A stretch of DNA of 64,000 nt from Epiperipatus broadwayi (taxonomy: Eukaryota; Onychophora; Udeonychophora; Euonychophora; Peripatidae). Under the pieces are notes generated by a model. The model was not told the origin of the DNA and did not search any database. It was given only the letters and a program-made list of their open reading frames with translations. Numbering within the stretch: position 1 is the stretch's first letter; the number at the start of each line of letters is the position of its first letter. The stretch lies in assembly GCA_028023455.1 (NCBI GenBank), contig JAQFVV010012573.1, positions 1,792,815 through 1,856,814 of the forward strand. Reading direction: 5' to 3'. A program made the translations under genes and the position numbers. Below are positions 1-8,908 of the stretch, piece by piece.

Positions 1-255
1 TTTTAATTATACCATCTTTGAGCTTCATCAAATATCTAAGTGTTAATAACAATTTTTTCATAATAGCTAAAAATAAAAATTATGGAAAAGAAAAGTTTAT
101 GTGACTTTATTTTGCAAAAAACCAAAATATATATTTAAACTGTATTAATATTTTGTTTTAACAAATAAGATTTTATTTTTAGTCTCCCTCTCTCTCTCTC
201 TCTTCCAAGTTTTTTTTAATGAAGTTAAGACATAACTAAAGGTATCTCTCATATG

Positions 256-494
<239 letters not shown>

Positions 495-864
495 TGTTTC
501 AAAGGATAAGCTTTATTAGTATTCTAAAAGGTTATACAAGTTACATTTGACCACATAGTTCTTATATATAAATTGGTTCACAAAACTACATATGTACAAT
601 GATTTCATCAGTGATTGTATGCGTTATCAAACTAGAAGTATTTAAGAAAAAAAAACAGTTCAACAAAGTCAATGATGATCACTCAATCATACGATTATAT
701 ACAATTAGATATACTTCAATTTAATTAAAGCAGGAATGTGTCTAATTTGTGTCAGTTGACTTCAGAACTGGCACAAGGATCCATGTTAGATATAGTTTTT
801 TGTTAGTGCTTTTATATAAGTTCTTGTATATTCCAGGTGTCAATGTACTTAGTATGATCTGCAA
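495..864. other. AT-rich non-coding stretch, probably LINE 3' flank
   Basis: No supported gene. The part nearest 865 lies just beyond the recognisable 3' coding end of the minus-strand LINE remnant and may be its 3' untranslated region. I see no poly(A/T) tract that marks the end. Confidence 0.4.
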
Positions 865-920
865 TCTTCATGTCTCTTTCATGTATGGTTTGTCTTCATG
901 TCTCTTTCACGTATGGTTTG
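865..920. repeat. 28-bp tandem duplication
   Basis: Two adjacent 28-bp units, beginning at 865 and 893, share TCTTCATGTCTCTTTCA and GTATGGTTTG and differ by about one base. They lie at the 3' coding end of the minus-strand LINE remnant. Confidence 0.85.
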
Positions 921-2225
921 CAGCTTATTTCTGAATATGTTTGGATGTCTTCTGGGGTTATAATTGTATATGAAATTACACCTTGTACACCATAAGGCAT
1001 AGAATAAAAATGTGCAGATTCTTAATTCAGGAAAGATACCCCTTTTAAAAGAGTCAAAAAAGGTTTTCATATTGATTTTTTTATCCTTGAGTGAAGTGCT
1101 AATAATTTCACGAATGTTTTCTAGACTTAGGCATGAAAAAAAAAGGTGGTTTTGTGTCTCTGAGTCCCTATGACAAAAATTACAAATATCATCTATATCT
1201 TTATAGTTTCTTTGATATTTCAAAAAGTGTTGTGTAGATAGGAGTCCAGATTTATCTTTAGGAGAAAGTCAAAATATTTTGGTTCAAGTGACCATAGTTT
1301 GAATTTGCGACATAATTGTTTATTAGTGATATGAAGTGGAGTTTGTACATTATCTTGACTTGGATGTAGAAGTTGATAAACTTCCCAATATTTATATTTA
1401 GCTTGTGGTGGTTTGAAGTTAAGAGTGTGGATTGTTAATAATGGTGTAAGTAGTGTGTTCAGATATCCCTGGGGAGGAGGTGGTCTATCTGTAAGGGTAA
1501 TCTTGGCAGAAATTTCTAAATATGGGATTTTTTTGTGCACATGTAGATATTATGTTTAATGTTTTTTGTATCCTGAAGACATGTATTGAGTGAAGGCCAA
1601 GGCCATTTTGTGAAAGGGGTTTTCTTAGACGTTTTACTGATATTGAGATAATCTTTTTTCCCCAGAATAATTTCCCGCATAAGGAGTCTATCTTATTTGT
1701 AAATGCCTTGGTATAAATGATTGTTGGAGTAAAATAAGAGATTTTTGTAATCACTAGCATGTTAAGCAATGCCATTTTTATATATATAGAGAGGTAGGCT
1801 TTGGAGAGTGAATTGACAGTCTTTTCCACTTTCTCTATTAAATTTTTCTGTATGAGCGATCTCATAGGTGAATGACATAAATAGAAGTTTAACCCAAAAA
1901 ATGTGTTTGATCTACCTTTGAAAACTTTAGTAAGAAATTAACGGTGAATATCTGCCATGCACATGATTTCTCCATATTAAATGTTAGCTTATATTCTTTT
2001 GTAAAATTGTTAAGTATCTTAAGAAGTTTGGGAATTTGCTTTTGGAATGATAGAAATAGTGCTATATTATCCATATATGCAATGCATGAGATGTTGTCAT
2101 TGATGGTAGGCACGTAGACTCCTGAAAATTCATTATTTATTATTTTTATAAGAGAGTTGATATAGGCAGTGAACAATACGGCACTGAGATGTGAGCCCTG
2201 AGGAATGGACTGATGCAGCACTATT
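880..2225 (-). pseudogene. LINE ORF2 remnant, 3' half (RT palm to C-terminal zinc motif)
   Basis: This is the 3' half of a non-LTR retrotransposon ORF2, read from 2225 leftwards in at least four frames. In order it shows RT motif B (IPQGSHLSAVLF), the motif C site as AYMDN where YxDD is expected, a thumb-region segment with QNGLGL near 1600, the sequence LEPKYFDFLLKINL near 1275, and a C-terminal Cys/His motif (CNFCHRDSETQNHLFFSC) near 1150. The YMDN site and the frame breaks make it dead. The 5' part is missing, and the remnant begins right at a (TTA)n array. The KYFDFLLKINL block matches the fragment at 14.6 kb, and the RT palm resembles that of the LINE at 53.3-58.1 kb, so all three are probably one family. 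Clade is not assigned. Confidence 0.85.
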
Positions 2226-2234
2226 GGTGGTGAA

Positions 2235-2253
2235 GTTGTTGTTGTTGTTATTA

Positions 2254-2341
<88 letters not shown>
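2235..2341. repeat. (TTA)n trinucleotide microsatellite
   Basis: Starts as GTT repeats, then ATT/TTA with two TCA interruptions. It abuts the broken 5' edge of the LINE remnant and may have expanded at that junction. Confidence 0.95.
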
Positions 2342-3019
2342 GATTAAACATATATCACATAAATCTATATTATGTGTGAGTATTTTTAATAATTATATGT
2401 ATGAATTATTATCAGTAATTCTGACTGTCTTTAAATTCTAAACATGATTAGCTATTAATTTATTTATTAATTTTGAAATATTGGTTATTGTATAGAGTAA
2501 TATGTTTTAAAGATTTAATGATTTGAGGTAAAAATAGTAGGAACTTCATGCATATTTATGGTTTTGAGCATTATAATAATGCTGCAATCACTAATATATT
2601 CTCTACATTTTTTCCACCCTTGTAAGAAATTAGACGAAATTTTGCGTTCAAATTTTTATACATTAAAAAATAATGCTAGGAGCTCATAAAAAGTTTAAGC
2701 ATCAGAAATAACAGATCTCATTTGACATTCATGGAATTGAGCTATAGAATCAGCCCATATATCACTACCTTATATTATGCAGGGCAAATATCATTTATTG
2801 CTGGAGATTTCACTACAATCAATACAACTTGAGTTCCAGAATCTGCAAATCTTCCACTGCATCAGATCATTCAGAATTTATATAATTTATGAAGTTCTAA
2901 AATTGTTATAATTCTTTCTCTCAAAAAGAATTTCATAAGAAGTCTCTAAAAATACAATCATTGTCAGAGTAACACTAGTCCAATAATAAATTTAATCACT
3001 CCACAATATTTTCTATAAA
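2342..3019. other. AT-rich non-coding stretch
   Basis: I see no coding similarity, RNA gene or repeat here. It is the left flank of the Merlin element. Confidence 0.5.
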
Positions 3020-3027
3020 GAGATTTT
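3020..3027. repeat. Left target site duplication of Merlin
   Basis: GAGATTTT, identical to 4871-4878 on the other side of the element. Confidence 0.92.
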
Positions 3028-3402
3028 GGTAAAAGTTCACTATAACGGTCTATGGTTGTTTGCCCTCTATTGTTTAAAATTTAAACTAAATTGCTTGAGA
3101 ATCTGACATGTATGTTATTATATTACAAATAAATTAAAATTTAATCAAATGTAAAAGATAATAATAAAAAAAAAACCTTTTGAATGTTGGATTAATTACA
3201 CAACATTAATTAAAATAATTACTTTTAATTTCTTTGAAAGTTAAGATTTTAAACTGTCTATAACTTAAGAATTTAAAATAAAAAAGTATATGCTACTGTC
3301 TTACAATTACATGAAAATTTATTCAAATGTAAAAGATAATAAAAAAAAAACATTTACCTTTTTAAATATAATTACGTCCTATACAGACTAGGAAGTTGGA
3401 GA
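3028..3402 (+). repeat. Left long terminal inverted repeat of Merlin
   Basis: About 375 bp, almost a perfect reverse complement of 4499-4870, with a few substitutions and small A-run indels. A shorter, diverged relic of a sequence inside this arm (CTTAAGAATTTAAAATAA) recurs in direct orientation at about 3463-3480, as if part of an older left end survives downstream. Confidence 0.93.
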
Positions 3403-3451
3403 CTGCTGATGTTATTGTACGCAGCCCAGCCATCTGAAATAATGTGCGTAC
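3399..3451 (-). repeat. Antisense copy of transposase codons around the second catalytic Asp
   Basis: The reverse complement of these 53 bases matches 4238-4290 with one mismatch (T at 4281 in the gene, C in the copy). That part of the gene encodes GTHIISDGWAAYNNISSL, including catalytic D227. The copy sits directly inside the left inverted end, upstream of the start codon and opposite in sense to the gene. Confidence 0.93.
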
Positions 3452-3540
3452 ACTGTCTACAACTTAAGAATTTAAAATAACTACATTTATTGCAAATGTT
3501 GCAAAAAAAAAAGACACCTTATGTGTTCAACGGCGCGAAT

Positions 3541-3556
3541 TACACGCATACGTGTA
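3541..3556. promoter_or_regulatory. Short inverted repeat upstream of the transposase start
   Basis: TACACG-CATA-CGTGTA, 21 bases before the ATG and in a locally GC-richer patch that includes CGGCGCGAATT. It could be a transposase or transcription-factor site or part of the promoter. Function is inferred only from position and symmetry. Confidence 0.35.
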
Positions 3557-3576
3557 CAGTTTTATAGTTACAAAAG

Positions 3577-4539
3577 ATGTCTGCTACATGGTTAGTACCT
3601 GATAGTGAAATTTTAAGCGTTGCTGCTATTCTGGCAGAAGAATGGAATATGCGCCAGTTATGGGACGTCATACAAACTACGGAATTGGCCATCAAATGGC
3701 TTGCACAAAGACTCCTTCTGAAGAACTACGCCTTATGCCAACAGTGCGGTGTTCGGTGTGCGCTGGTGAAGTATTCTACAGGCTTAGATGGGTGTAGATG
3801 GCAGTGCAGAATATGCCACCTTCGCATCTCAATCAGAAAGGGGTCTTTCTTTTTCCAAAGTCATCTGCCTCTGGGAACAATTACAAGCATCATGTATTTT
3901 TGGGTGCGTAATATGCCCCAACAACACATTGTGCATGAGACCGGCATGAGCAAAAGAATTATCATTGACTGGGCGAATTTTTGCCAGGAGGAATGTGCCA
4001 AATATTTTGACACAAATCTGACAGTTCTCAGTGGATTTGATGACAATGGGGAGCCATTAATCGTCGAAATAGACGAAACCTACTATTTCCACCGAAAATA
4101 TCACAGGGGGGCTATACGGACAGGTCATTGGGTGTTTGGTGGCATAGAGAGGGCGTCAAGAAAGTGCTTCTTGATAGAAGTGGCAGACAGGATGGCTGAT
4201 ACACTGGAGGGCCTGATACAGTGGTTCATTTTACCAGGTACGCACATTATTTCAGATGGCTGGGCTGCGTACAATAACATTAGCAGTCTCAACAATGGTG
4301 TATATTTGCATTCGGTTGTCGTCCATCAGGAAAACTTTGTGGATCCCGAAGACCGAGACATACACACCCAGAATATTGAAAACATGTGGATGAGAGCAAA
4401 GCGTAAGCTGAAATTCCAATGTGGCACTAGCAGAGCTTTGTTTTCATCATACCTGCACGAATTTGCCCTCCGGAGTAGATACAGCAATACCGCTTTTTTC
4501 TCCAACTTCATAGTCTGTATAGGACATAATTATATTTAA
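3577..4539 (+). CDS. Merlin/ISXO2-like (IS1595-related) DDE transposase
   Basis: An uninterrupted 320-residue protein, normal length for Merlin transposases, which cut and paste DNA at the element ends in the nucleus. Residues 54-80 form a zinc ribbon (C54, C57, C77, C80, with WQCRICHLRISIRKGSFF after it), typical of the ISXO2/IS1595 group. The RNase H-like catalytic core follows: D166 in VEIDETYY, the VFGGIER segment near 186-192, the PGTHIISDGWAAY block with D227, and E268 in HTQNIENMW, giving a DDE triad. The ATG at 3577 lies about 125 bases after the antisense copy of codons 221-238. The last 13 codons fall inside the right inverted end, so the native C-terminus may have been altered when that end evolved. 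Its base composition is far richer in G+C than its surroundings, as expected for a young insertion. Function is well supported by family motifs; activity is not tested. Confidence 0.93.
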   Translation: MSATWLVPDSEILSVAAILAEEWNMRQLWDVIQTTELAIKWLAQRLLLKNYALCQQCGVRCALVKYSTGLDGCRWQCRICHLRISIRKGSFFFQSHLPLGTITSIMYFWVRNMPQQHIVHETGMSKRIIIDWANFCQEECAKYFDTNLTVLSGFDDNGEPLIVEIDETYYFHRKYHRGAIRTGHWVFGGIERASRKCFLIEVADRMADTLEGLIQWFILPGTHIISDGWAAYNNISSLNNGVYLHSVVVHQENFVDPEDRDIHTQNIENMWMRAKRKLKFQCGTSRALFSSYLHEFALRSRYSNTAFFSNFIVCIGHNYI

Positions 4540-4870
4540 AAAGGTAAATGTTTTTTTTATTATCTTTTACATTTGAATAAATTTTCATGTAATTGTAAGA
4601 CAGTAGCATATACTTTTTTATTTTAAATTCTTAAGTTATAGACAGTTTAAAATCTTAACTTTCAAAGAAATTAAAAGTAATTATTTTAATTAATGTTGTG
4701 TAATTAATCCAACATTCAAAAGGTTTTTTTTTATTATTATCTTTTACATTTGATTAAATTTTAATTTATTTGTAATATAATAACATACATGTCAGATTCT
4801 CAAGCAATTTAGTTTAAATTTTAAACAATAGAGGGCAAACAACCATAGACCGTTATAGTGAACTTTTACC
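4499..4870 (-). repeat. Right long terminal inverted repeat of Merlin
   Basis: Reverse complement of 3028-3402. Its inner end overlaps the last 13 or so codons of the transposase, so the protein's C-terminus is encoded inside the inverted repeat. Confidence 0.93.
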
Positions 4871-4878
4871 GAGATTTT
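4871..4878. repeat. Right target site duplication of Merlin
   Basis: GAGATTTT, identical to 3020-3027. Confidence 0.92.
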
Positions 4879-4930
4879 ATATCTCAGTAATACATTAAGC
4901 ATAAAAAAGCCAAATTAACAATTTAGAATA

Positions 4931-5224
4931 TATAATATTTAAACAGCATTAAACTGTTGCACATGCTCTTTGGATTTTAAATATAAAATGAATGAATACT
5001 AAACATTTCAACTACATGATAACGTCTTTGGAAAAGATAGAATAACCTTTCAAACACTTAAAATTCGCCCATACAAAAGCATTTGGGTTCGAAAAGATGG
5101 ATGGCCAGGCCATTCTATCTTTTCCAAAGACTTTATCATGTGGTTGAAGTGTTTAGTTTTCATTCATTTTATATTTAAAATCCAAAGCGCATGCGCAACA
5201 GTTTAATGCTGTTTAAATATTATA
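4931..5224. mobile_element. Foldback MITE with ~112-bp arms
   Basis: 4931-5042 and 5112-5224 are reverse complements with a few mismatches, around a ~70-base loop. The ends read TATAATATTTAAACAGC. Shared internal blocks include CATGATAA-type and GGAAAAGATAGAAT sequences. It has no ORF and is typical of a non-autonomous DNA element. A possible 2-3-bp TA-type target duplication cannot be told from the AT-rich flanks, so the superfamily is open. Confidence 0.8.
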
Positions 5225-7330
5225 GTTTATAAAAAACATCGCGCTATATAAAATAATTGACTAATTTAGAATATAGTAATTGATGAAAGTTGTAAAGATT
5301 AACAATTGACTTAAAATTATATGATTTAATGCATCTATTGATCTAGTCTTATAGAACAGTAGCATAGAAGATTTTTTAAGTAATAGTGACATTTTTTATA
5401 GTGTGCCTTCTTAATATAACATAATTCTTAAAATTACATTGTTTTAAGCATGGTTGCAATTAAATTAAACAAAGTTTAATTACTATAACCTTATTTCTCT
5501 CATAACAATATTAAATATAATCCATCCTTTTTTATTATTGGTGGTTTTCTATGTAGATGAATTTGTCAAAATAGTTTTGAATGATGAGTTTGTCCTATAT
5601 CTTTTCTTTATGTTCTTTTATCTCTGACTTTTGTTTCATCAATTGCAATTAGTCTGCAACAATTTTCAATTTTCTTTTTATTTCACTAATCCCCTGAAAA
5701 AACTAAGTTTGCGCTGTCAGAGTTGTTTTTATTATTAGCGTTTTCGAAATATTATTACAAAATTGCCTATTATCTATCCAAAATAGAATCATAATAATGT
5801 TTAATGTGAAGTTCATAAAAAACAAAAAAAAAAAGTTTAACATCTTTAAAAAAAAAAGTTCGTTAATAAAACTGATCAATATAGAAACGTGTTATTTAAT
5901 AGATGAACAACCGCAAATTGCATATAAATATAATTTTATTCTTGTTTAATTACTGAATTGTTCTTGATCAGAAAACCACTTTAATAATTGCAAATAAATT
6001 TTATTTTATTTTTAGTTATCATATACTTTATTGGAAATAAAGTTAATATTTATAGTACGAAAATTAATTAAATTCGATTATTTGTGGAGTAATATAATAT
6101 CTTATTTATTCACTAATAACGTATGTGTGCGATTACTTACTTGTTCGGACGAAAATAAAAGATTGTTAAAAAATTAGTCATATATTTAATTATTGATCAT
6201 TGTGAATATATGTCCATGCAGAATAAGTTTTTAAAATAGTTGCTTTCATATTATTTTTTAAAATCAATTTAAAGTATTATTTTTAACCTCTAAGGCGCTT
6301 TTGAATTTGATAAGTTGTTGAGTGTTACCAGAGTATAGTTTTGAGAACGTCATTTATATAGGTATGAGAGGAATGTCGCACTTTAATCTGCTATAATAGT
6401 GCTAAGTAAATAGTTGACAGTTGCTTATGCATTTATTCTAACAGATAATTTATTTGTTTTGTTTTGTTTTTAAATAAAAAATATATTATTAGAAAAAAAA
6501 ATAAAAAAACATTTTTATTTTTAAAAATAAGTATTAAAAATAGAAAATATACAATAAAATTTTATTGAAACAATTAAAAAACACATAAATGCGTAATAAT
6601 TATTTGTTAAAGATTATTGTTTTTTGATGACGATGAATGATGTTTTTTTGCCATTAGATTTTTTAATATCATAAAACATTTACGTTCAGCAGACGCGATT
6701 TAGTCTGTTAAGATTCTTTTAATATTAAATTTAAAAATTATTTGAAAGATTAAATAGTTTTTTTTTTGGTTTTTTTTAAGAATATGCACATAAGCAAATT
6801 AAAAGCCTTGTGCCATAATAATGAATATATCTTCGTGTTATGCTATGTGAATCAGGATTGTTTTCATCTGACGCAAATAACATTGGAAACTTAGCATTTC
6901 CATTAGATTGAAATATCAAACAATGCTCTGCTGTAGATTTTATGAACTCTTTAAACATTGCAATTTAGGTATATTTTAGAATTCTTTTTCATCACAAGTA
7001 GGTTTAGGATTTTTGGTTAGAAAGCTGATTCAAGCTAACTCAGCCAATATTGTAACATTAGTCAATAAAACATTTAATTAATATTAACAAAGGGTAAATA
7101 TTGCATGTTAATCTAGTTAATCAAATAAGTACGTTTGTGCTCACTGTAAAATGAAAACATAAATATATTATGGTATTATGCAGCTTCAACTATCCGTGAA
7201 GGAGATTCCAAAATGTTTGGGTGATCATAACATGGTCACCATTTTACATAAAAAGAATGTAAAACAAAGCTGTTATCTAATTTTTGCAATGTTAATATTT
7301 ATTTAGATGAATTAACATTCGAAATAAAAA
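5225..7330. other. AT-rich non-coding stretch
   Basis: Mostly low-complexity A/T sequence. A short minus-strand frame near 5630-5655 contains AIDETKV, but nothing around it supports a transposase. I see no other gene, RNA or repeat. Confidence 0.45.
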
Positions 7331-7557
7331 GACTCTGACATTTGCTTTGTTGACAACACGATATTGCTGAAACATGGTAGAAAACTCAACTGAATGCTAA
7401 ATAGAGTTGAAAAACTTGTAAAAAAGAGCTGTGTGAATAAAATAAAAACAATTACTATAGAAGAAAAAAAAAGAATGTCAGTTGATAAATTCCTAGAACA
7501 GGTTAATTGTTTTAAATATTTAGGTTATTATTCTGGATTGATGGAAGTATATTACTA
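7331..7557 (+). pseudogene. LINE reverse transcriptase fragment (motif C and downstream)
   Basis: The frame starting at 7331 reads FVDNTILLKHG, matching the FADDTxLL motif C region of non-LTR RTs with the second catalytic Asp changed to Asn. It continues to the characteristic LEQVNCFKYLG block near 7490-7525. One in-frame stop (TGA after GRKLN) breaks it. Fragments beyond 7557 are too decayed to follow. The tail motif at 20.67 kb belongs to the same broad endonuclease-RT type, distinct from the LINE family at 0.9, 14.6 and 53-58 kb. Confidence 0.75.
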
Positions 7558-8298
7558 GGCCAATAATAATTTTGATGAAATGTAATCTTATGTGGGATAA
7601 AGATGTGGATGATTATAAAAAGAAAAGAGAAAAGGCTTGAAGATTTTTATAAGAAAATCTTAAAGAAGATATAAAAATATATATTGAAAAGAAAGATTTA
7701 ATGTCAAAATGCCAAAAAATTAAATGAAATAAAATATTGAAAAAACTAAAAAAGTAAAAAAGAAATTGGAATGGGCAAACATTTAGAAATGAACTAATGC
7801 ATTAAGTATGAATAAATAAAATAGAAACTAAAAAAATTCATTGAATATAGAAATACATAAATAAAATAGCTATAAGAAATTTAAGAATAAAACAAAAGAT
7901 GGAAAGACTTGACAAATAATATAAAATTATTGCATAAGATTTATCTTTTTCCATAAATAATTATGGTCATGATGATTATAAAACCAGAATAAAATAATAA
8001 TAATAATTAAATTACATGATGTAATAAAGTTTGTCATTAAACAAAAAGACAGATTTTAAAAATATTTTATAACTATAATATTTTAAATAGATATAAAGTA
8101 ACTAATAAGTATTAAATCAAAATGTTCATTGTATATAACTTGGGATTTAAGAAAATGGATTAGGGAAAATATTTTCTATTAGTAATGATTGCACAAAAGT
8201 AATATAAGAAAGATAGTAAAAATGACTTATCATAGGAAACAAAAGTTTTTATATTATGCTAATAGTTATTATTGTTTTATTATTACCATCATTATATA
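7558..8298. other. A-rich decayed sequence, possible LINE continuation
   Basis: Very A-rich on the plus strand with Lys/Ile-type codons and many stops. It may be the decayed continuation of the preceding RT fragment. No motif is certain. Confidence 0.35.
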
Positions 8299-8860
8299 TA
8301 CAGGGGAATCCAAAAATAGGGAATATTGTAATAAAAAATTGTATATTTATTTTTAAGTGTTGAAAATTGAATCACTTCAAAATGTAGTCTATTTAATGCA
8401 ATGCACTGGTCTAAATCAGTTTGTTACTTTTTGAAGTAGTTCCGAAAACATGCAAAGTTATGTGTGTTAACATCTCTGTCATTTCCCCCTCAATTCTAAG
8501 TTTGCAAAAAGAAACATTTTTCCATTTGAAGGATTAAAAAAAATTCACATGAAGTGCTACCAAATAAATACAGCTGATAGACAAGCTAGATCATGCTGAA
8601 TTTAATTAAAAAGTTTCATACTCAAGGCTTTGAAGATGACACTTTGTGGGGTGGAGCTTACAGTTTTCGTTGCCACAAAATGAAATGTTTACATTTTACC
8701 ATATCACATAAATGTTTTAGAACTTGCTGATAAAATGCCTGACCATCAATGCTTGTGCTGATGTAGAGGCTGCTTTTCAGCACCCCTATCTTTTTAGGTC
8801 CAAAATAAATTGAATATACATATGTGGATTCTTTCACTATATGCAAATAATGAAACACCA
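8299..8860 (-). pseudogene. mariner-like transposase remnant with terminal inverted repeat
   Basis: Read leftwards from 8860, the frame shows GQAFYQQVLKHLCDMV followed by an APPHKVSSSKP segment. This matches the mariner pattern of GQ-FY-VL-RL then HHDNAPxH, with the catalytic DN lost. Further on, CEFFLILQMEK matches the usual PCDFFLFPK block, and a region near the expected C-terminus reads DLDQCIALNRLHFE, like the WxxCI...GxYFE end of this group. TATACAGGGGAATCC at 8299 resembles a mariner terminal inverted repeat next to a TA. The 5' half is absent: the piece stops close to the hAT C-terminus at 8909. Several stops make it inactive. Confidence 0.75.
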
Positions 8861-8908
8861 AATGATTAGATTACATATATATTTAATAATTAAATTGAAA
8901 TATTACCA

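Larger units (their letters stand above)
3028..4870 (+). mobile_element. Complete Merlin-superfamily DNA transposon
   Basis: An 1843-bp element that begins GGTAAAAGTTCACT and ends with its inverse, AGTGAACTTTTACC. It is flanked by a perfect 8-bp direct repeat GAGATTTT at 3020-3027 and 4871-4878, the target duplication length typical of Merlin. Long inverted ends (about 375 bp) enclose one transposase ORF. The near identity of the ends and the intact ORF suggest recent movement. The left inverted end continues into an inverted copy of transposase codons, showing that it was rebuilt from the right end of the element. Confidence 0.93.

Noticed and set aside
3577-4539. Bacterial contamination, because the protein resembles ISXO2/IS1595 bacterial transposases
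   Set aside because: It sits inside a complete element with target duplications in AT-rich DNA full of eukaryotic repeats, and the Merlin superfamily is the known animal relative.
5630-5655. AIDETKV on the minus strand, like the first catalytic block of some insertion sequence transposases
   Set aside because: Only seven residues, with no zinc finger, second Asp or Glu block nearby.
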